From positions 61,818,894 through 61,882,893 of the forward strand of contig OY726574.1 of assembly GCA_963383645.1 (NCBI GenBank): 64,000 nt of DNA, read 5' to 3'. Origin of the DNA: Muscardinus avellanarius. Lineage: Eukaryota; Chordata; Mammalia; Rodentia; Gliridae. Of this stretch, positions 54,901 through 58,735 are shown piece after piece (position 1 is the first letter of the stretch; the number at the start of each line of letters is the position of its first letter). The notes beneath the pieces were generated by a model, which saw only the letters and a program-made list of their open reading frames with translations, searched no databases and was not told the DNA's origin. The position numbers and the translations under genes were made by a program.

Positions 54901-56522
54901 GTTCCCTTGGTACAGCGCAGAGGGCCACGCTGACCAGGCCCAGGCCAGGACCTCACATGGAGCTTACTCGTGCCAAGCTATGCGATCCAAGACAGTTGTG
55001 CTCCAGAAAAATGGTTTCAGGGGTCCAAAATGGCAAAATTGAGGTGGCTGGCCCTCACCGCCTCCTCCAGAAAGAAGAACCAGAGTCAAATGGCAATTAT
55101 ATTTCATCAGTGCACACTACATGCATGTAGAGAAATAGTACACCACACTTCACATGCATGTGTTAACAAAAAAACTGGTGGATTTACTGACTAAAACCTG
55201 GTCTGTGCTTGCCAGAGGATCCCAGACACTCCTCTGTGTGCCTTTCTTCATCTGGTTGCCTCTACCCGAAGTGCCCCTTTCATCCTAATGAGAGTGTCCA
55301 TATACACTGAGCGTGAAGGAGGACGCTAGTAATAATCCCAAGCAGGTCAGCTGGCAGACAGCAGCACTGGCCAGAGTAGCCCAAGGCTCAGCATCGCCTG
55401 CCCCAGCCCCATACCAGGCCCCCCACTATCCTTCCGGAGAAGATCTTCTCTGGCCTCCACGGGGTCCCCAACACACACGCTCTCACTAAGGTACCCGCCT
55501 CACTTTGACTTCAACGTGGGCTTCACAACATAGGAGCTAAGCTGGGTGTGGTGATGCTGCCTGGAATCCCAGGACTTGGGAGGCTGAGACAGGAGGATTG
55601 CAGGCTCAAGGCCAGCATCAGCAGTTCAGTGAGACTCATGTTTCAAAATAAAAATAAATAAAACAGGGATAGGGTGTAGCTCAGAGGTAGAATGTCCTTG
55701 CCTTCAATTCCCAGTACCAAAAAAATAAAAATATATAAGACCATAGGATCTAGGTCAGGGTCTATAGTATCTAAGAGTCTAAGAAGTGGTTCATAAATTC
55801 TCATGGAACTGAGGATATTCTGCTGAATGAAGTTTAAGGTAAAGCCTGGCCGTGAGAGAAGGCTCATGTGTGAGGCCTGTGAGAGCGGGACATGACAGCT
55901 TTCCTGCAGCCCTGCCCGTCTCTCCTTGTGCATCTTGATTTTCCTACATAAACCTCAGGCCTGGATAACAAACGACAACGCTTCACTCACCCATTGTATT
56001 ACAGGCCCTTGGTTTCATGACCCCCTCTGGATATCACAATCCACAGACGCTTAAGTCAGCTGTATAAAATCACATAGCATTTGCATATAACCTATGCACC
56101 TGCGTCCATCTACTTACATCGTGCCCAGATTACTTATAACACCAAAGGTCGTGCAGCCGTTGTTCTACTGCATCGTTTTGGGAACGATGTCAAGAAGACA
56201 GCTCACATGCTCCATACACGCGCAGGGACGGACGCCCAGCCATATGCACCTTGCGTTTGTCTTGGAGTTGCCTGGAATTCTAATGCACATCGATATCAGA
56301 ATATTTTTTAAAGCAGGCTTTGCAGGAGAGTAGATACAACGTGTTTGTGCTTCACTTCTAGTTCGAATCCTTACCAGTTTGATTTCTTCCCTTGCGTGGC
56401 AGAGTTGCATTCATAGACGCAGCGCTTGCATGTTTCAGAGCTGACGCTGTCTGCCTTCTGCTTCCCAGGACCAGTACAAGTTCTGCTACGAGGTGGCCCT
56501 GGAATACTTGAATTCTGGCTGA
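20064..56522 (+). CDS. PTPRM: PTPRM 3' part, ten exons joined, C-terminal 447 residues
   Basis: Join of 20064-20180, 23415-23569, 24701-24836, 27261-27410, 29589-29762, 31398-31529, 35729-35854, 38659-38822, 44531-44666 and 56469-56522, all with GT/AG borders and an uninterrupted frame (1344 bp, 447 residues plus TGA). The product is the cytoplasmic C-terminus of a type IIB (MAM-Ig-FNIII) receptor tyrosine phosphatase, a homophilic adhesion receptor that dephosphorylates junctional proteins such as the cadherin-catenin complex. Residues 1 to about 175 are most of D1: WPD-loop Asp58, P-loop HCSAGAGR with nucleophile Cys90 and Arg96, Q-loop Gln134 and Gln138. About 190-447 is D2, with HCLNGGGR (Cys384, Arg390) but a degenerate WPD loop. 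If the full protein is 1452 residues, as I recall for human PTPRM, Cys90 corresponds to the known nucleophile Cys1095. Paralogues PTPRK, PTPRT and PTPRU are the alternatives; the sequence reads as PTPRM throughout. Confidence 0.95.
20181..23414. other. PTPRM intron without interspersed repeats
   Basis: 3.2 kb with no SINE, LTR or L1 recognised. AT-rich patches with TAAT/ATTA cores and a FOX-like tgtttatt (near 21187) occur, for example at 21170-21230 and 22230-22300. They are candidate conserved non-coding elements. Confidence 0.45.
23415..23569 (+). CDS. PTPRM: PTPRM exon: D1 WPD loop and catalytic cysteine
   Basis: This exon is 155 bp, starts in phase 0 and ends after two bases of a serine codon (phase 2). 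It encodes residues 40-90: an RGVHEIREI start, then [10 protein letters not shown] with the general acid Asp58, then GPLVVHC with the nucleophile Cys90, one codon before the splice site. The acceptor is gcag at 23411-23414; it is preceded by a G-rich stretch instead of a clean polypyrimidine tract, so it looks weak. The donor is CAG/gtaagc. I chose the AG at 23413-23414 over 23415-23416 because only the former keeps the R-G-V-H frame and the upstream phase. The D2 counterpart is 38659-38822. Confidence 0.95.
23716..23737. repeat. AT-rich perfect palindrome
   Basis: A 22-base self-complementary run centred on gtatac, about 150 bases after the donor of exon 23415-23569. Confidence 0.85.
23780..23971 (-). 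mobile_element. Dimeric B1-ID SINE, antisense
   Basis: gaggattgaacccggggtca to cacgcccggc. First of an all-antisense run of SINEs. Confidence 0.85.
23973..24090 (-). mobile_element. SINE B1 half, antisense, truncated
   Basis: It begins inside the linker (tttatttttattttgaagcagg) and stops at cctcccaagcactgac. Confidence 0.7.
24128..24352 (-). mobile_element. Dimeric B1-ID SINE, antisense
   Basis: T20 run, ID half, B1 half ending tgggattacaagtgtgtac. A direct repeat aatcatgca flanks it (24117 and 24359). Confidence 0.85.
24366..24584 (-). mobile_element. Dimeric B1-ID SINE, antisense
   Basis: T-run, then gggatggaacccagagacat to ttgtgccaccaatgcag. It ends 117 bases before exon 24701-24836. 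Confidence 0.85.
24701..24836 (+). CDS. PTPRM: PTPRM exon: D1 P-loop rest and Q-loop start
   Basis: This exon is 136 bp. Its first base completes Ser91, and it then encodes residues 92-136. It holds the rest of the D1 P-loop (AGAGRTG, with the phosphate-binding Arg96), the following core helix (FIVIDIML), and the start of the Q-loop (MVQTE, Gln134). The acceptor tttcacgcag follows a pyrimidine-rich run. The donor is GAG/gtacct. The exon has exactly the same length and the same entry phase as the D2 exon 44531-44666. A (CCCTCAG)3 run begins 17 bases into the following intron. Confidence 0.95.
24853..24873. repeat. (CCCTCAG)3 near splice donor
   Basis: Three exact 7-base units starting 17 bases into the intron after exon 24701-24836. 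Confidence 0.8.
25145..25754. other. Unique intronic sequence
   Basis: No repeat or exon is recognised between the exon-proximal part and the next SINE. Confidence 0.35.
25755..25954 (-). mobile_element. Dimeric B1-ID SINE, antisense
   Basis: gtggtactgggatggaaccc to tgtgcaccacac. It leads directly into a long pyrimidine repeat. Confidence 0.85.
25955..26136. repeat. Compound homopyrimidine repeat (CTT)n(CCTCTT)n(CCCCTT)n(CTT)n(ATT)n
   Basis: 25955-26107 is 153 pyrimidines without a single purine, in ordered blocks, then ATT repeats to 26136. It lies at the junction of two antisense SINEs. Poly-Leu, poly-Ser and poly-Lys frames here are artefacts of the repeat. Confidence 0.95.
26137..26333 (-). 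mobile_element. Dimeric B1-ID SINE, antisense
   Basis: gaggattgaacccagaagattc to cgccaccattcccag. Its T-rich tail end grades into the preceding ATT repeat. Confidence 0.85.
26587..26673 (-). mobile_element. ID monomer SINE, antisense
   Basis: Only the tRNA-Ala-like ID unit is present (gtgctgtggatcaaaccc ... gagctacgcacccagccc). Short direct repeats of the type aggacccattttt flank it. Confidence 0.75.
26690..27260. other. Unique intronic sequence before exon 27261
   Basis: Long open frames (129-147 codons) run into the exon from the intron in other frames. No repeat is recognised and no alternative exon is evident. Confidence 0.4.
27261..27410 (+). CDS. PTPRM: PTPRM exon: end of D1 and D1-D2 linker
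   Basis: This exon is 150 bp, phase 0 at both ends, residues 137-186. It begins with [10 protein letters not shown], which completes the QTxxQY Q-loop (Gln138) and forms the last D1 helix. It then runs through [10 protein letters not shown] into the linker toward D2 and ends in SQIKEEFR. The acceptor tgcttctccag and donor CGG/gtaagt are both strong. Its first codons align with the start of the last coding exon ([10 protein letters not shown] at 56469), so this exon also has a D2 counterpart at its 5' border. Confidence 0.95.
27702..27890 (-). mobile_element. Dimeric B1-ID SINE, antisense
   Basis: ggtactgaggattgaaccc to gtgccaccgtgcctggt. Imperfect flanking repeats (accactggtctt and accactagtctt). 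Confidence 0.85.
27920..28115 (-). mobile_element. Dimeric B1-ID SINE, antisense, with target-site duplication
   Basis: Flanked by ttaacagtcatttt at 27910 and ttaacagtcctttt at 28117 (one mismatch). Its ID end is truncated. Confidence 0.85.
28130..28655. other. Unique intronic sequence
   Basis: Nothing is recognised. Confidence 0.35.
28660..28857 (-). mobile_element. Dimeric B1-ID SINE, antisense
   Basis: gtggttctggggttgaatcc to ccaccacatcaggct. It is an older copy. Confidence 0.8.
28880..29434 (-). mobile_element. Nested antisense SINE cluster: three ID halves, two B1 halves
   Basis: Three antisense ID halves come in a row (28900, 29040, 29133) separated by TTTA and (TG)n tracts, followed by a complete B1 half ending near 29328 and a second B1 half to 29434. 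The order fits SINEs inserted one inside the other at the A-rich linker. Confidence 0.8.
29002..29039. repeat. (TG)n microsatellite
   Basis: About 19 TG units in the T-rich tail of the second nested SINE. Confidence 0.95.
29435..29588. other. Intron end before exon 29589
   Basis: Unique sequence carrying the polypyrimidine tract and acceptor of the next exon. Confidence 0.4.
29589..29762 (+). CDS. PTPRM: PTPRM exon: D1-D2 linker and start of D2
   Basis: This exon is 174 bp, phase 0 at both ends, residues 187-244. It starts [10 protein letters not shown] and contains KNRC (Lys211-Cys214) where active phosphatase domains have KNRY, so the aromatic residue that stacks on phosphotyrosine is a cysteine here. 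It then has [10 protein letters not shown] and [11 protein letters not shown], the D2 version of the NYINA segment. The acceptor is cccctag and the donor GAC/gtaagc. From memory human PTPRM has isoleucine in NYINAALMD; here the codon is GTC, valine, a conservative change. Confidence 0.95.
30088..30335 (-). mobile_element. Dimeric B1-ID SINE, antisense, with (TTTG)n tail
   Basis: The (TTTG)n at 30088-30130 is the expanded tail. ID and B1 halves are complete, to accatgcccggct. Confidence 0.85.
30362..30589 (-). mobile_element. Dimeric B1-ID SINE, antisense
   Basis: T18 run, then gtgatggaacccaggggcc to ccaccacgcccgact. Confidence 0.85.
30590..30806 (-). mobile_element. Dimeric B1-ID SINE, antisense
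   Basis: Directly abuts the previous copy; ggggatggaactcagggac to ccaccaagcccggct. Last of the antisense run. Confidence 0.85.
30807..31397. other. Repeat-free AT-rich intron before exon 31398
   Basis: AT-rich unique sequence. No repeat is recognised. Confidence 0.4.
31398..31529 (+). CDS. PTPRM: PTPRM exon: D2 core (TQHPLP segment)
   Basis: This exon is 132 bp, phase 0 at both ends, residues 245-288. It starts [10 protein letters not shown], includes [16 protein letters not shown] (the D2 form of the TQGP...FW motif of tyrosine phosphatases) and ends [12 protein letters not shown]. The acceptor is ttatattcgcag and the donor CAG/gtgaga. The exon forms the D2 beta-sheet and helix before the region equivalent to exon 20064-20180. 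Nothing in it is truncated or shifted. Confidence 0.95.
31530..32061. other. Unique intronic sequence
   Basis: Nothing is recognised. Overlapping frames of up to 104 codons on the minus strand look like chance. Confidence 0.4.
32062..32224 (+). mobile_element. Dimeric SINE, 5'-truncated, with (CAAA)n tail
   Basis: It starts inside the left half (gcggacagcctcagctactt), has the full ID half, and a CAAA tail. Confidence 0.85.
32640..33078 (+). mobile_element. SINE inserted in the linker of another SINE
   Basis: The outer left half is 32640-32775. The inner complete copy (GCCGGGCGTG start, (AAAT)n tail) is 32776-33012. The outer ID half resumes at about 33020 (ggggtatacctccgggatag) to 33078. 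Confidence 0.8.
33079..34300. other. Unique intronic sequence with a short L1 end
   Basis: 33414-33476 (tatacttttactggtgcacc) resembles the antisense L1 3' end seen at 6128. The rest is not recognised. Confidence 0.4.
34308..34366. repeat. (TG)n(CG)n microsatellite
   Basis: About 20 TG units pass into seven CG units and catgca, one long alternating purine-pyrimidine run. Confidence 0.95.
34367..34530 (-). mobile_element. Dimeric B1-ID SINE, antisense
   Basis: agggacagagcggagggacat to gccactgcacctg. Old, with the tail turned into the preceding repeat. Confidence 0.75.
34531..35728. other. Unique intronic sequence before exon 35729
   Basis: 1.2 kb with no recognised repeat. Confidence 0.4.
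35729..35854 (+). CDS. PTPRM: PTPRM exon: D2 segment with QYWP
   Basis: This exon is 126 bp, phase 0 at both ends, residues 289-330. It starts [10 protein letters not shown] and ends FRIYNAAR. The acceptor tttttgatgcag follows a T-rich tract; the donor is AGA/gtaagg. It is the D2 counterpart of the D1 exon 20064-20180: both begin four codons before YWP in phase 0 and end before the segment that leads to the WPD loop. The nearest coding exons are 4.2 kb upstream and 2.8 kb downstream. Confidence 0.95.
35855..36894. other. Unique intronic sequence
   Basis: No repeat is recognised. 36510-36830 is purine- and G-rich, with open frames up to 122-149 codons that end in SINE sequence. Confidence 0.4.
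36895..37318 (-). mobile_element. Antisense SINE split by a second antisense SINE
   Basis: The outer ID half is 36895-36950. The inner full copy is about 36955-37182 (ending accatgcccggct). The outer B1 half resumes at 37183 and runs to ccagacccagt at 37318. Confidence 0.8.
37319..37842. other. Unique intronic sequence
   Basis: Purine-rich in part (37690-37800). Nothing is recognised. Confidence 0.35.
37843..38070 (+). mobile_element. Dimeric SINE with (TA)n in its linker
   Basis: Left half ggctgggcctggtgg to 37948, a (TA)n tract, then the ID half (ttgcggcttagagggagaatg) to 38068. Confidence 0.85.
37949..38015. repeat. (TA)n microsatellite, 67 bases
   Basis: Perfect TA alternation, grown from the A-rich linker of the SINE. 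Confidence 0.95.
38071..38658. other. AT-rich unique intron before exon 38659
   Basis: No repeat is recognised. Confidence 0.4.
38659..38822 (+). CDS. PTPRM: PTPRM exon: D2 WPD-equivalent loop and P-loop cysteine
   Basis: This exon is 164 bp, starts in phase 0 and ends after two bases (TT) of a leucine codon. It encodes residues 331-384. It contains [11 protein letters not shown], where the general acid of an active WPD loop is replaced by methionine (Met348), and ends RTVVHC with the P-loop cysteine Cys384. The acceptor is ctctctag, the donor CTT/gtaagt. Loss of the WPD aspartate is expected to leave D2 with little or no activity; in this family D2 is thought to regulate or to bind partners. 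Intron position and phase match exon 23415-23569 of D1. Confidence 0.95.
38999..39200 (+). mobile_element. Dimeric B1-ID SINE
   Basis: gctgggcatggtggtgcacgc to the A-rich end. Complete ID half. Confidence 0.9.
39236..39585 (-). mobile_element. MaLR-type LTR, antisense
   Basis: gacactgtgactaatgacc, gtctaggaagtccaagagca, aacagcatggcggaggccct and ccacattcaagctgtacc follow the antisense MaLR order. Confidence 0.65.
39665..39854 (-). mobile_element. Dimeric B1-ID SINE, antisense
   Basis: attggggatcgatcccagcc to cccaccacgcccaac. Confidence 0.8.
40168..40480 (+). mobile_element. MaLR-type LTR
   Basis: ctgtggtttgaacctagaat, cctccaaagcgtcacatggt, then gagccagaataagctcgctc and a ttgttccagtgacagaaagc end: a nearly full sense LTR. 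Confidence 0.7.
40481..41345. other. Unique intronic sequence with a poly-A run
   Basis: An A-run at 40599-40622 with no recognised element in front. The rest is unique. Confidence 0.4.
41346..41557 (+). mobile_element. Dimeric B1-ID SINE
   Basis: cagcacagtgtcatggtgca to ccattaccataaaaaaatcc. Confidence 0.85.
41691..41780 (-). mobile_element. ID monomer SINE, antisense
   Basis: T-run, then gtgctggggatggaacacag and gctctctaccactatgctct. There is no B1 half. Confidence 0.75.
41781..42894. other. Intronic sequence with CA and TG repeats
   Basis: A short (CA)n at 42148-42174 and a perfect (TG)n at 42533-42581. Otherwise nothing is recognised. Confidence 0.45.
42533..42581. repeat. (TG)n microsatellite
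   Basis: About 24 TG units. Confidence 0.95.
42895..43400 (+). mobile_element. Old L1 ORF2 fragment
   Basis: acagctaataagcatacgaa, acattaaaacaaggactagc, tatttatagcaggtttaatc and ctattggataagtaaactat follow the order of L1 ORF2 near its 3' end. Many stops and indels. It is cut by a SINE at 43405. Confidence 0.6.
43405..43620 (+). mobile_element. Dimeric B1-ID SINE
   Basis: GCCGGGCGTGGTGGCG to the A-rich end; the right half has actgggggtatagctcgg. Confidence 0.9.
43621..44010. other. AT-rich intronic sequence, possibly L1 3' continuation
   Basis: It could continue the old L1 cut by the SINE at 43405. The match is too weak to assert. Confidence 0.3.
44011..44275 (+). mobile_element. SINE with duplicated left half (trimer)
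   Basis: Two B1-like units in tandem (about 44029-44107 and 44112-44190) are followed by one ID half ending agtctccagtaccacc. Confidence 0.8.
44531..44666 (+). CDS. PTPRM: PTPRM exon: D2 P-loop rest and core helices
   Basis: This exon is 136 bp. Its first base completes Leu385, and it then encodes residues 386-430. It begins [10 protein letters not shown] (P-loop arginine Arg390) and ends KPNMVDLL. Where D1 has the Q-loop glutamine (MVQTE), D2 has aspartate (MVDLL, Asp428). The acceptor is ttctgtggcag; the donor CTG/gtagga is poor at +4 and +5. It precedes the largest intron in the window (11.8 kb). Length and phase are identical to the D1 exon 24701-24836. Confidence 0.95.
44667..46390. other. 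Start of the last intron, mostly unique
   Basis: A T/C-rich stretch at 44805-44850, AT-rich sequence to 45120, then 45250-45800 with opposed long open frames (see findings). A MIR-like piece is at 45828-45965. Confidence 0.4.
45828..45965 (+). mobile_element. MIR-like SINE
   Basis: tccctgagcaaggcacttaac followed by tcccttggatttaattttgt matches the MIR core and 3' side. Confidence 0.55.
46393..46875 (+). mobile_element. SINE with an L1 3' end inserted in its linker, then (TAA)n
   Basis: SINE left half 46393-46531. L1 3' UTR about 46532-46770 (ending caccaataaaaatta). SINE ID half gagctggggtgtagctcaag to about 46826, then (TAA)n to 46875. Confidence 0.75.
46532..46770 (+). mobile_element. L1 3' end, sense
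   Basis: CCC-rich line, then acctgggtaaggttaattgg-type text, atacgatatatgactataat and the terminal caccaataaaaattaaaaac. Severely 5'-truncated. Confidence 0.65.
46876..47296. other. Unique intronic sequence
   Basis: Nothing is recognised. Confidence 0.35.
47314..47541 (-). mobile_element. Young-subfamily dimeric SINE, exact 16-base target-site duplication
   Basis: T-rich tail, ctactggggttcctggaagc to accacgcccggct. aagggatcatatttta occurs exactly at 47298-47313 and 47542-47557. Confidence 0.92.
47571..47735 (-). mobile_element. Young-subfamily dimeric SINE, exact 13-base target-site duplication
   Basis: Same subfamily, missing the ggggttcctgg segment. agtgccacatttt flanks it at 47558-47570 and 47736-47748. 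Confidence 0.9.
47746..47960 (-). mobile_element. Old L1 3' end, antisense
   Basis: gttgacacatgataattata and cacgtcattttttgtgccgg read as an antisense L1 3' UTR. It carries an internal 27-base tandem duplication at 47806-47859. Confidence 0.55.
47806..47859. repeat. Perfect 27-base tandem duplication
   Basis: Units 47806-47832 and 47833-47859 are identical. The duplication lies inside an old L1 end. Confidence 0.9.
47961..49521. other. 1.5 kb of unique intronic sequence
   Basis: No interspersed repeat is recognised. GC-richer at 48420-48700. Frames up to 128 codons on the minus strand have no family resemblance. Confidence 0.4.
49522..49692 (+). mobile_element. Dimeric B1-ID SINE, 5'-truncated
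   Basis: gaggcctagacaggaggatc to ctgggttcaatccctacc. Confidence 0.8.
49693..50482. other. Unique intronic sequence
   Basis: Nothing is recognised. It ends in an A-run at 50484-50506. Confidence 0.35.
50508..50962 (+). mobile_element. SINE inserted in the linker of another SINE
   Basis: Outer left half 50508-50634. Inner full copy 50635-50885 with an (AAAT)n tail (50838-50888). Outer ID half from 50889 (gagagtaggggtatagctga) to 50962. Confidence 0.85.
50963..51650. other. Unique intronic sequence
   Basis: Nothing is recognised. Confidence 0.35.
51652..51852 (+). mobile_element. Dimeric B1-ID SINE
   Basis: GCCGGGCTTGGTGGCAC to a short CA tail; about 25 bases are deleted within the left half. 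Confidence 0.88.
51853..52337. other. Unique intronic sequence with (CA)n
   Basis: (CA)n at 51965-51995. The rest is AT-rich and not recognised. Confidence 0.4.
52338..52540 (-). mobile_element. Dimeric B1-ID SINE, antisense
   Basis: T23 run, gatactggggtggaacccgg to caccatgcccaatt. Confidence 0.85.
52759..52990 (+). mobile_element. Dimeric B1-ID SINE
   Basis: gccaggcgtggcggcacac to a long A/G-rich tail; the ID half reads tggctggggatatagcgcag. Confidence 0.88.
53125..54305 (-). mobile_element. Ancient L1 3' part, antisense, interrupted by SINEs
   Basis: 53125-53310 (cataccataaaatctgc, cagttcagtggttttcagta) and 53764-54305 (gggaatttcatataaaggaa, gtgggctattacaaataatg, tttaaccttctgaggaattt) are colinear with an old antisense L1. 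The gap 53311-53763 is filled by SINEs. No intact frame. Confidence 0.7.
53321..53763 (-). mobile_element. Two nested antisense SINEs with target-site duplication
   Basis: The outer copy is 53326-53440 plus about 53627-53763. The inner copy, of the young subfamily, is 53443-53626. The outer element is flanked by tctactccggttctt (53311) and tctactctgattctt (53764), two mismatches. Confidence 0.85.
54306..55535. other. Unique intronic sequence
   Basis: 1.2 kb with no repeat recognised. Overlapping frames near 54806-55194 (up to 106 codons) have no family resemblance. Confidence 0.4.
55536..55735 (+). mobile_element. Dimeric B1-ID SINE
   Basis: gctgggtgtggtgatgctgc to an A-rich tail; ID half gggtgtagctcagaggtag. 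Confidence 0.88.
55736..55996. other. Unique intronic sequence
   Basis: Nothing is recognised. Confidence 0.35.
55997..56130. mobile_element. Tigger-like DNA transposon fragment
   Basis: tccacagacgcttaagtcag, gtataaaatcacatagcatt, gcatataacctatgcacctg: the same family as 1-320, in opposite orientation. It lies 340 bases before the last exon. Confidence 0.65.
56469..56522 (+). CDS. PTPRM: PTPRM terminal coding exon with stop
   Basis: The coding part is 54 bp, residues 431-447, [17 protein letters not shown] followed by TGA at 56520-56522. It starts in phase 0 after a strong acceptor (gccttctgcttcccag). It supplies the last helix of D2; DQY is the remnant of the Q-loop. The same exon continues into the 3' UTR. 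The C-terminus ends right after the D2 fold, as is usual for type IIB phosphatases, with no added tail. Confidence 0.95.
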   Translation, partial: DQYKFCYEVALEYLNSG

Positions 56523-57155
56523 CGGCACCAAGGCCCCTGCAGACAAACCGCTTCCTTCCGCAAAGCCAAGATGGCCCATGGAGTTTGTGGAGATGAGACA
56601 AAGCCTCCTCAATATGCTTATCTTGCTTTGCATAATTGGCTCTTTTTTAAGAGCCCAAGAAAGGGTTTATAAAACTGCGTGCACTGCCCAGTTTCCAGCA
56701 ATGCTGCTGCCTGACAGAAACACACACAGCATACAGTCATCGCTCCCGTCATCGTCACCAGCGTGGGAGAGCGCCGTAGACATCCGGTCCATTGAAGAGC
56801 ACAATTATATTCTATAGAGGAATCTGGACCTTTGGGGTATATTTTTTGTGGCCCGTGATCCTCTGTCGTCGTTATAGCTGAGTGTATGTTTTTGTCATGT
56901 GGGGAATGCTACCTGGCATTATGATAATATATTATTTTAGTTTAATATTTGTATTTTAACATGTTGCATAACACAAGCTTATATAGCTTTCCAGGACTAA
57001 CAGATAAATGTGTAATGAACACAGATATGTTGTATGAGTCACTGTTTCTAAAATCAGATTTGTATTGTTCCCAAAGGGAAAAGCTTGGGAGGACTCAGTC
57101 AAAAATGCAGTGTGGTCCACGTCACAGATCCAAAGCTTTTCCATTTTGTTTATAT

Positions 57156-57163
57156 TGTAAATA
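57156..57163 (+). promoter_or_regulatory. Pumilio-type element TGTAAATA in 3' UTR
   Basis: An exact match to the UGUANAUA recognition core of PUM1/PUM2, in an AT-rich accessible part of the 3' UTR about 130 bases before the AATAAA. Pumilio binding generally lowers mRNA stability or translation. Function here is inferred from the motif only. Confidence 0.45.
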
Positions 57164-57190
57164 TTTTTGATTTCATCAAATTATTTATTC

Positions 57191-57196
57191 ATTAAA
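57191..57196 (+). terminator. PTPRM: Alternative poly(A) signal ATTAAA
   Basis: The common variant hexamer ATTAAA, 100 bases before the canonical signal. Use of it would shorten the 3' UTR only slightly. There is no direct evidence of use. Confidence 0.4.
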
Positions 57197-57290
57197 AGAA
57201 ATTTTTGTGAAGTACAGAGAGTGACAATCATTTTTATTAAGCCCTGGAAATGACTTACTGTATGATGTTACCTGTGTGAATTCTCAACTC

Positions 57291-57296
57291 AATAAA
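57291..57296 (+). terminator. PTPRM: Canonical poly(A) signal AATAAA
   Basis: AATAAA lies about 770 bases after the stop codon. It is followed by a GT-rich stretch (gtggcgtgttcctggtgttccg region, 57316-57337) typical of a downstream cleavage element. A weaker ATTAAA sits 100 bases upstream. Confidence 0.8.
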
Positions 57297-57312
57297 TGAT
57301 GAGCCCTGACCA

Positions 57313-57477
57313 GGCGTGGCGTGTTCCTGGTGTTCCGGTGCACAGGAGGAGGAGGCCGCACCTGTTACGCCAGAACAGCAGGGCGAGACGGCATCCGGAA
57401 CCTTGTCTTCATCCATTTTTTGCTTCTGTAAGAGACTACCACAGAATGGGTAATTCATAAAGGAACTAATTTCTTAC
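57313..57477 (-). mobile_element. Possible MaLR LTR fragment, antisense
   Basis: gtaagagactaccacagaat and gggtaattcataaagg look like the 3' end of an antisense MaLR LTR, cut by a SINE at 57478. Confidence 0.45.
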
Positions 57478-57645
57478 CAGGTGTGATGATGCATGCCTCT
57501 AATCCCAGTACTTGGGAGACTAAGAGAAGCCAGCCTCAGCAACTTAGTGAGGCCCTCGGCAACTTAGTGAGGCCCTCAGCAACCTAGCAAGACCCTATTT
57601 CAAAAAACAAAAAGAAAAAGCTGGGGTGTAGCTGGAGGTACTTTC
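57478..57645 (+). mobile_element. Dimeric SINE with internal short tandem duplication
   Basis: ccaggtgtgatgatgcatgc to gctggggtgtagctggagg. A 20-21-base unit (agcaacttagtgaggccct) is repeated near 57537-57600. The ID half is truncated. Confidence 0.8.
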
Positions 57646-57914
57646 TTCAGAAGACTTCCTTCAGAGTTTTTCCAGAGTCTGCTTATTGAATCCATCTCAT
57701 GCCTATATTTTTAGATTTTGTTCAGATGTTCTAGTTCCAGGTCCTCAATATCGCATTAGCTATCTACTGCTAGTAAGAAATTTCCCCAAAATTTAGATGA
57801 GAAAAACAATAAACCTTTATTATCTCCTGCAGTTTCTACAGGTCAGAATTTTAGGAGCGGTTTAGCTATTTGATTCTGATCCAAAGGTCACTCCAAAGTG
57901 ACCATCAGAATGTT

Positions 57915-58625
57915 GGGCCAGGACTATACAATTTCAGTCTTAGTCTGTTTTCTTTGCTATAACTTAATGCTACAAACTGGGTGATTCGTAACATGTTGGA
58001 TTGAAGGCATAACTCAGTTAAAGAGCACTTGCCTAGCCCAGAGTTCAATCCCTGGAAAGAAGAAAAAAAGAGACATGAAAGGAAGGAAGGAGAGAGGGGA
58101 GAAAGGAAGCAATGAAGGGAGGGAAGGAGGAAAGACAGGAAGGAAGGGGATAAAGTCCATTCAGTTTATGGTCTGGAAGGCAAAAGGCCCAAGGTCTAGA
58201 GGTCCTGTTTCAGCGTTCTCACCACTGTGACCTAAAATACTCTCCCCATCCCACTGTGCGTCTCTGTTCTGCCAGCTGCAACTGACAACGATGCTCCCGT
58301 TTTTATTGTGCCCAAGGAAACTTTATCCAGTCGTAAACTTCTCCCCTGACCTCAAGAGAGCCACATAAGTTTGGAGGAAGGCCATCCCTGTAGAGTTGGA
58401 GCAAGAGAGCCTATGTGGTGACCACAACTACAGGAAAGAATGTGTATTTGCTCACAATTCTAGAGGTTTCCATGTTAGACTGGGTCATATTTGTAGAGCT
58501 CAGGAGAAGAAGCAGAAAGAGAGAGAAGGCTGGAGGAGGGAGGGAGAGATATGTAATTCCTAAGGCCCTACCCCTAACAATTTGCTTCCTCTAGCACCCA
58601 ATACAAAATTACCAAGTACACTAAG
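57915..58625 (-). mobile_element. MaLR-type LTR sequence, antisense, broken up
   Basis: cttagtctgttttctttgct and ctacaaactgggtgattcgt start an antisense LTR, interrupted by an ID unit and a purine run. 58430-58625 (tttgctcacaattctagagg, agagagagaaggctggagga) is further LTR-like sequence. Confidence 0.5.
57993..58070 (+). mobile_element. ID monomer SINE
   Basis: ggattgaaggcataactcag, cttgcctagcccagagttca: a tRNA-like ID unit without a B1 half. Its tail continues as a GGAA-type purine repeat to 58150. Confidence 0.7.
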
Positions 58626-58670
58626 AAGTCGTAGATTATCCGTTATGTAGAGTGGATAATCTCCTGCACC

Positions 58671-58735
58671 GGTTCAATTCCCAAATAGAAGGAAATGAAG
58701 GAAGGAAGTTAGGAAGGAAGGAAGGGAGGAAGGAC
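58671..58735. repeat. GGAA-type purine repeat
   Basis: Purine-rich GGAAGGAA units follow an ID-like remnant (accggttcaattcccaaata). Confidence 0.7.

Larger units (their letters stand above)
56523..57312 (+). other. PTPRM: PTPRM 3' UTR
   Basis: About 0.79 kb from the stop codon to just past the AATAAA at 57291. The distal half is AT-rich (56830-57240), with ATTTA/TTATTTA-type elements and a Pumilio-like TGTAAATA at 57156-57163. No SINE or LTR interrupts it, in contrast to the flanks. The exact cleavage site is inferred, 10-25 bases after the signal. Confidence 0.8.
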
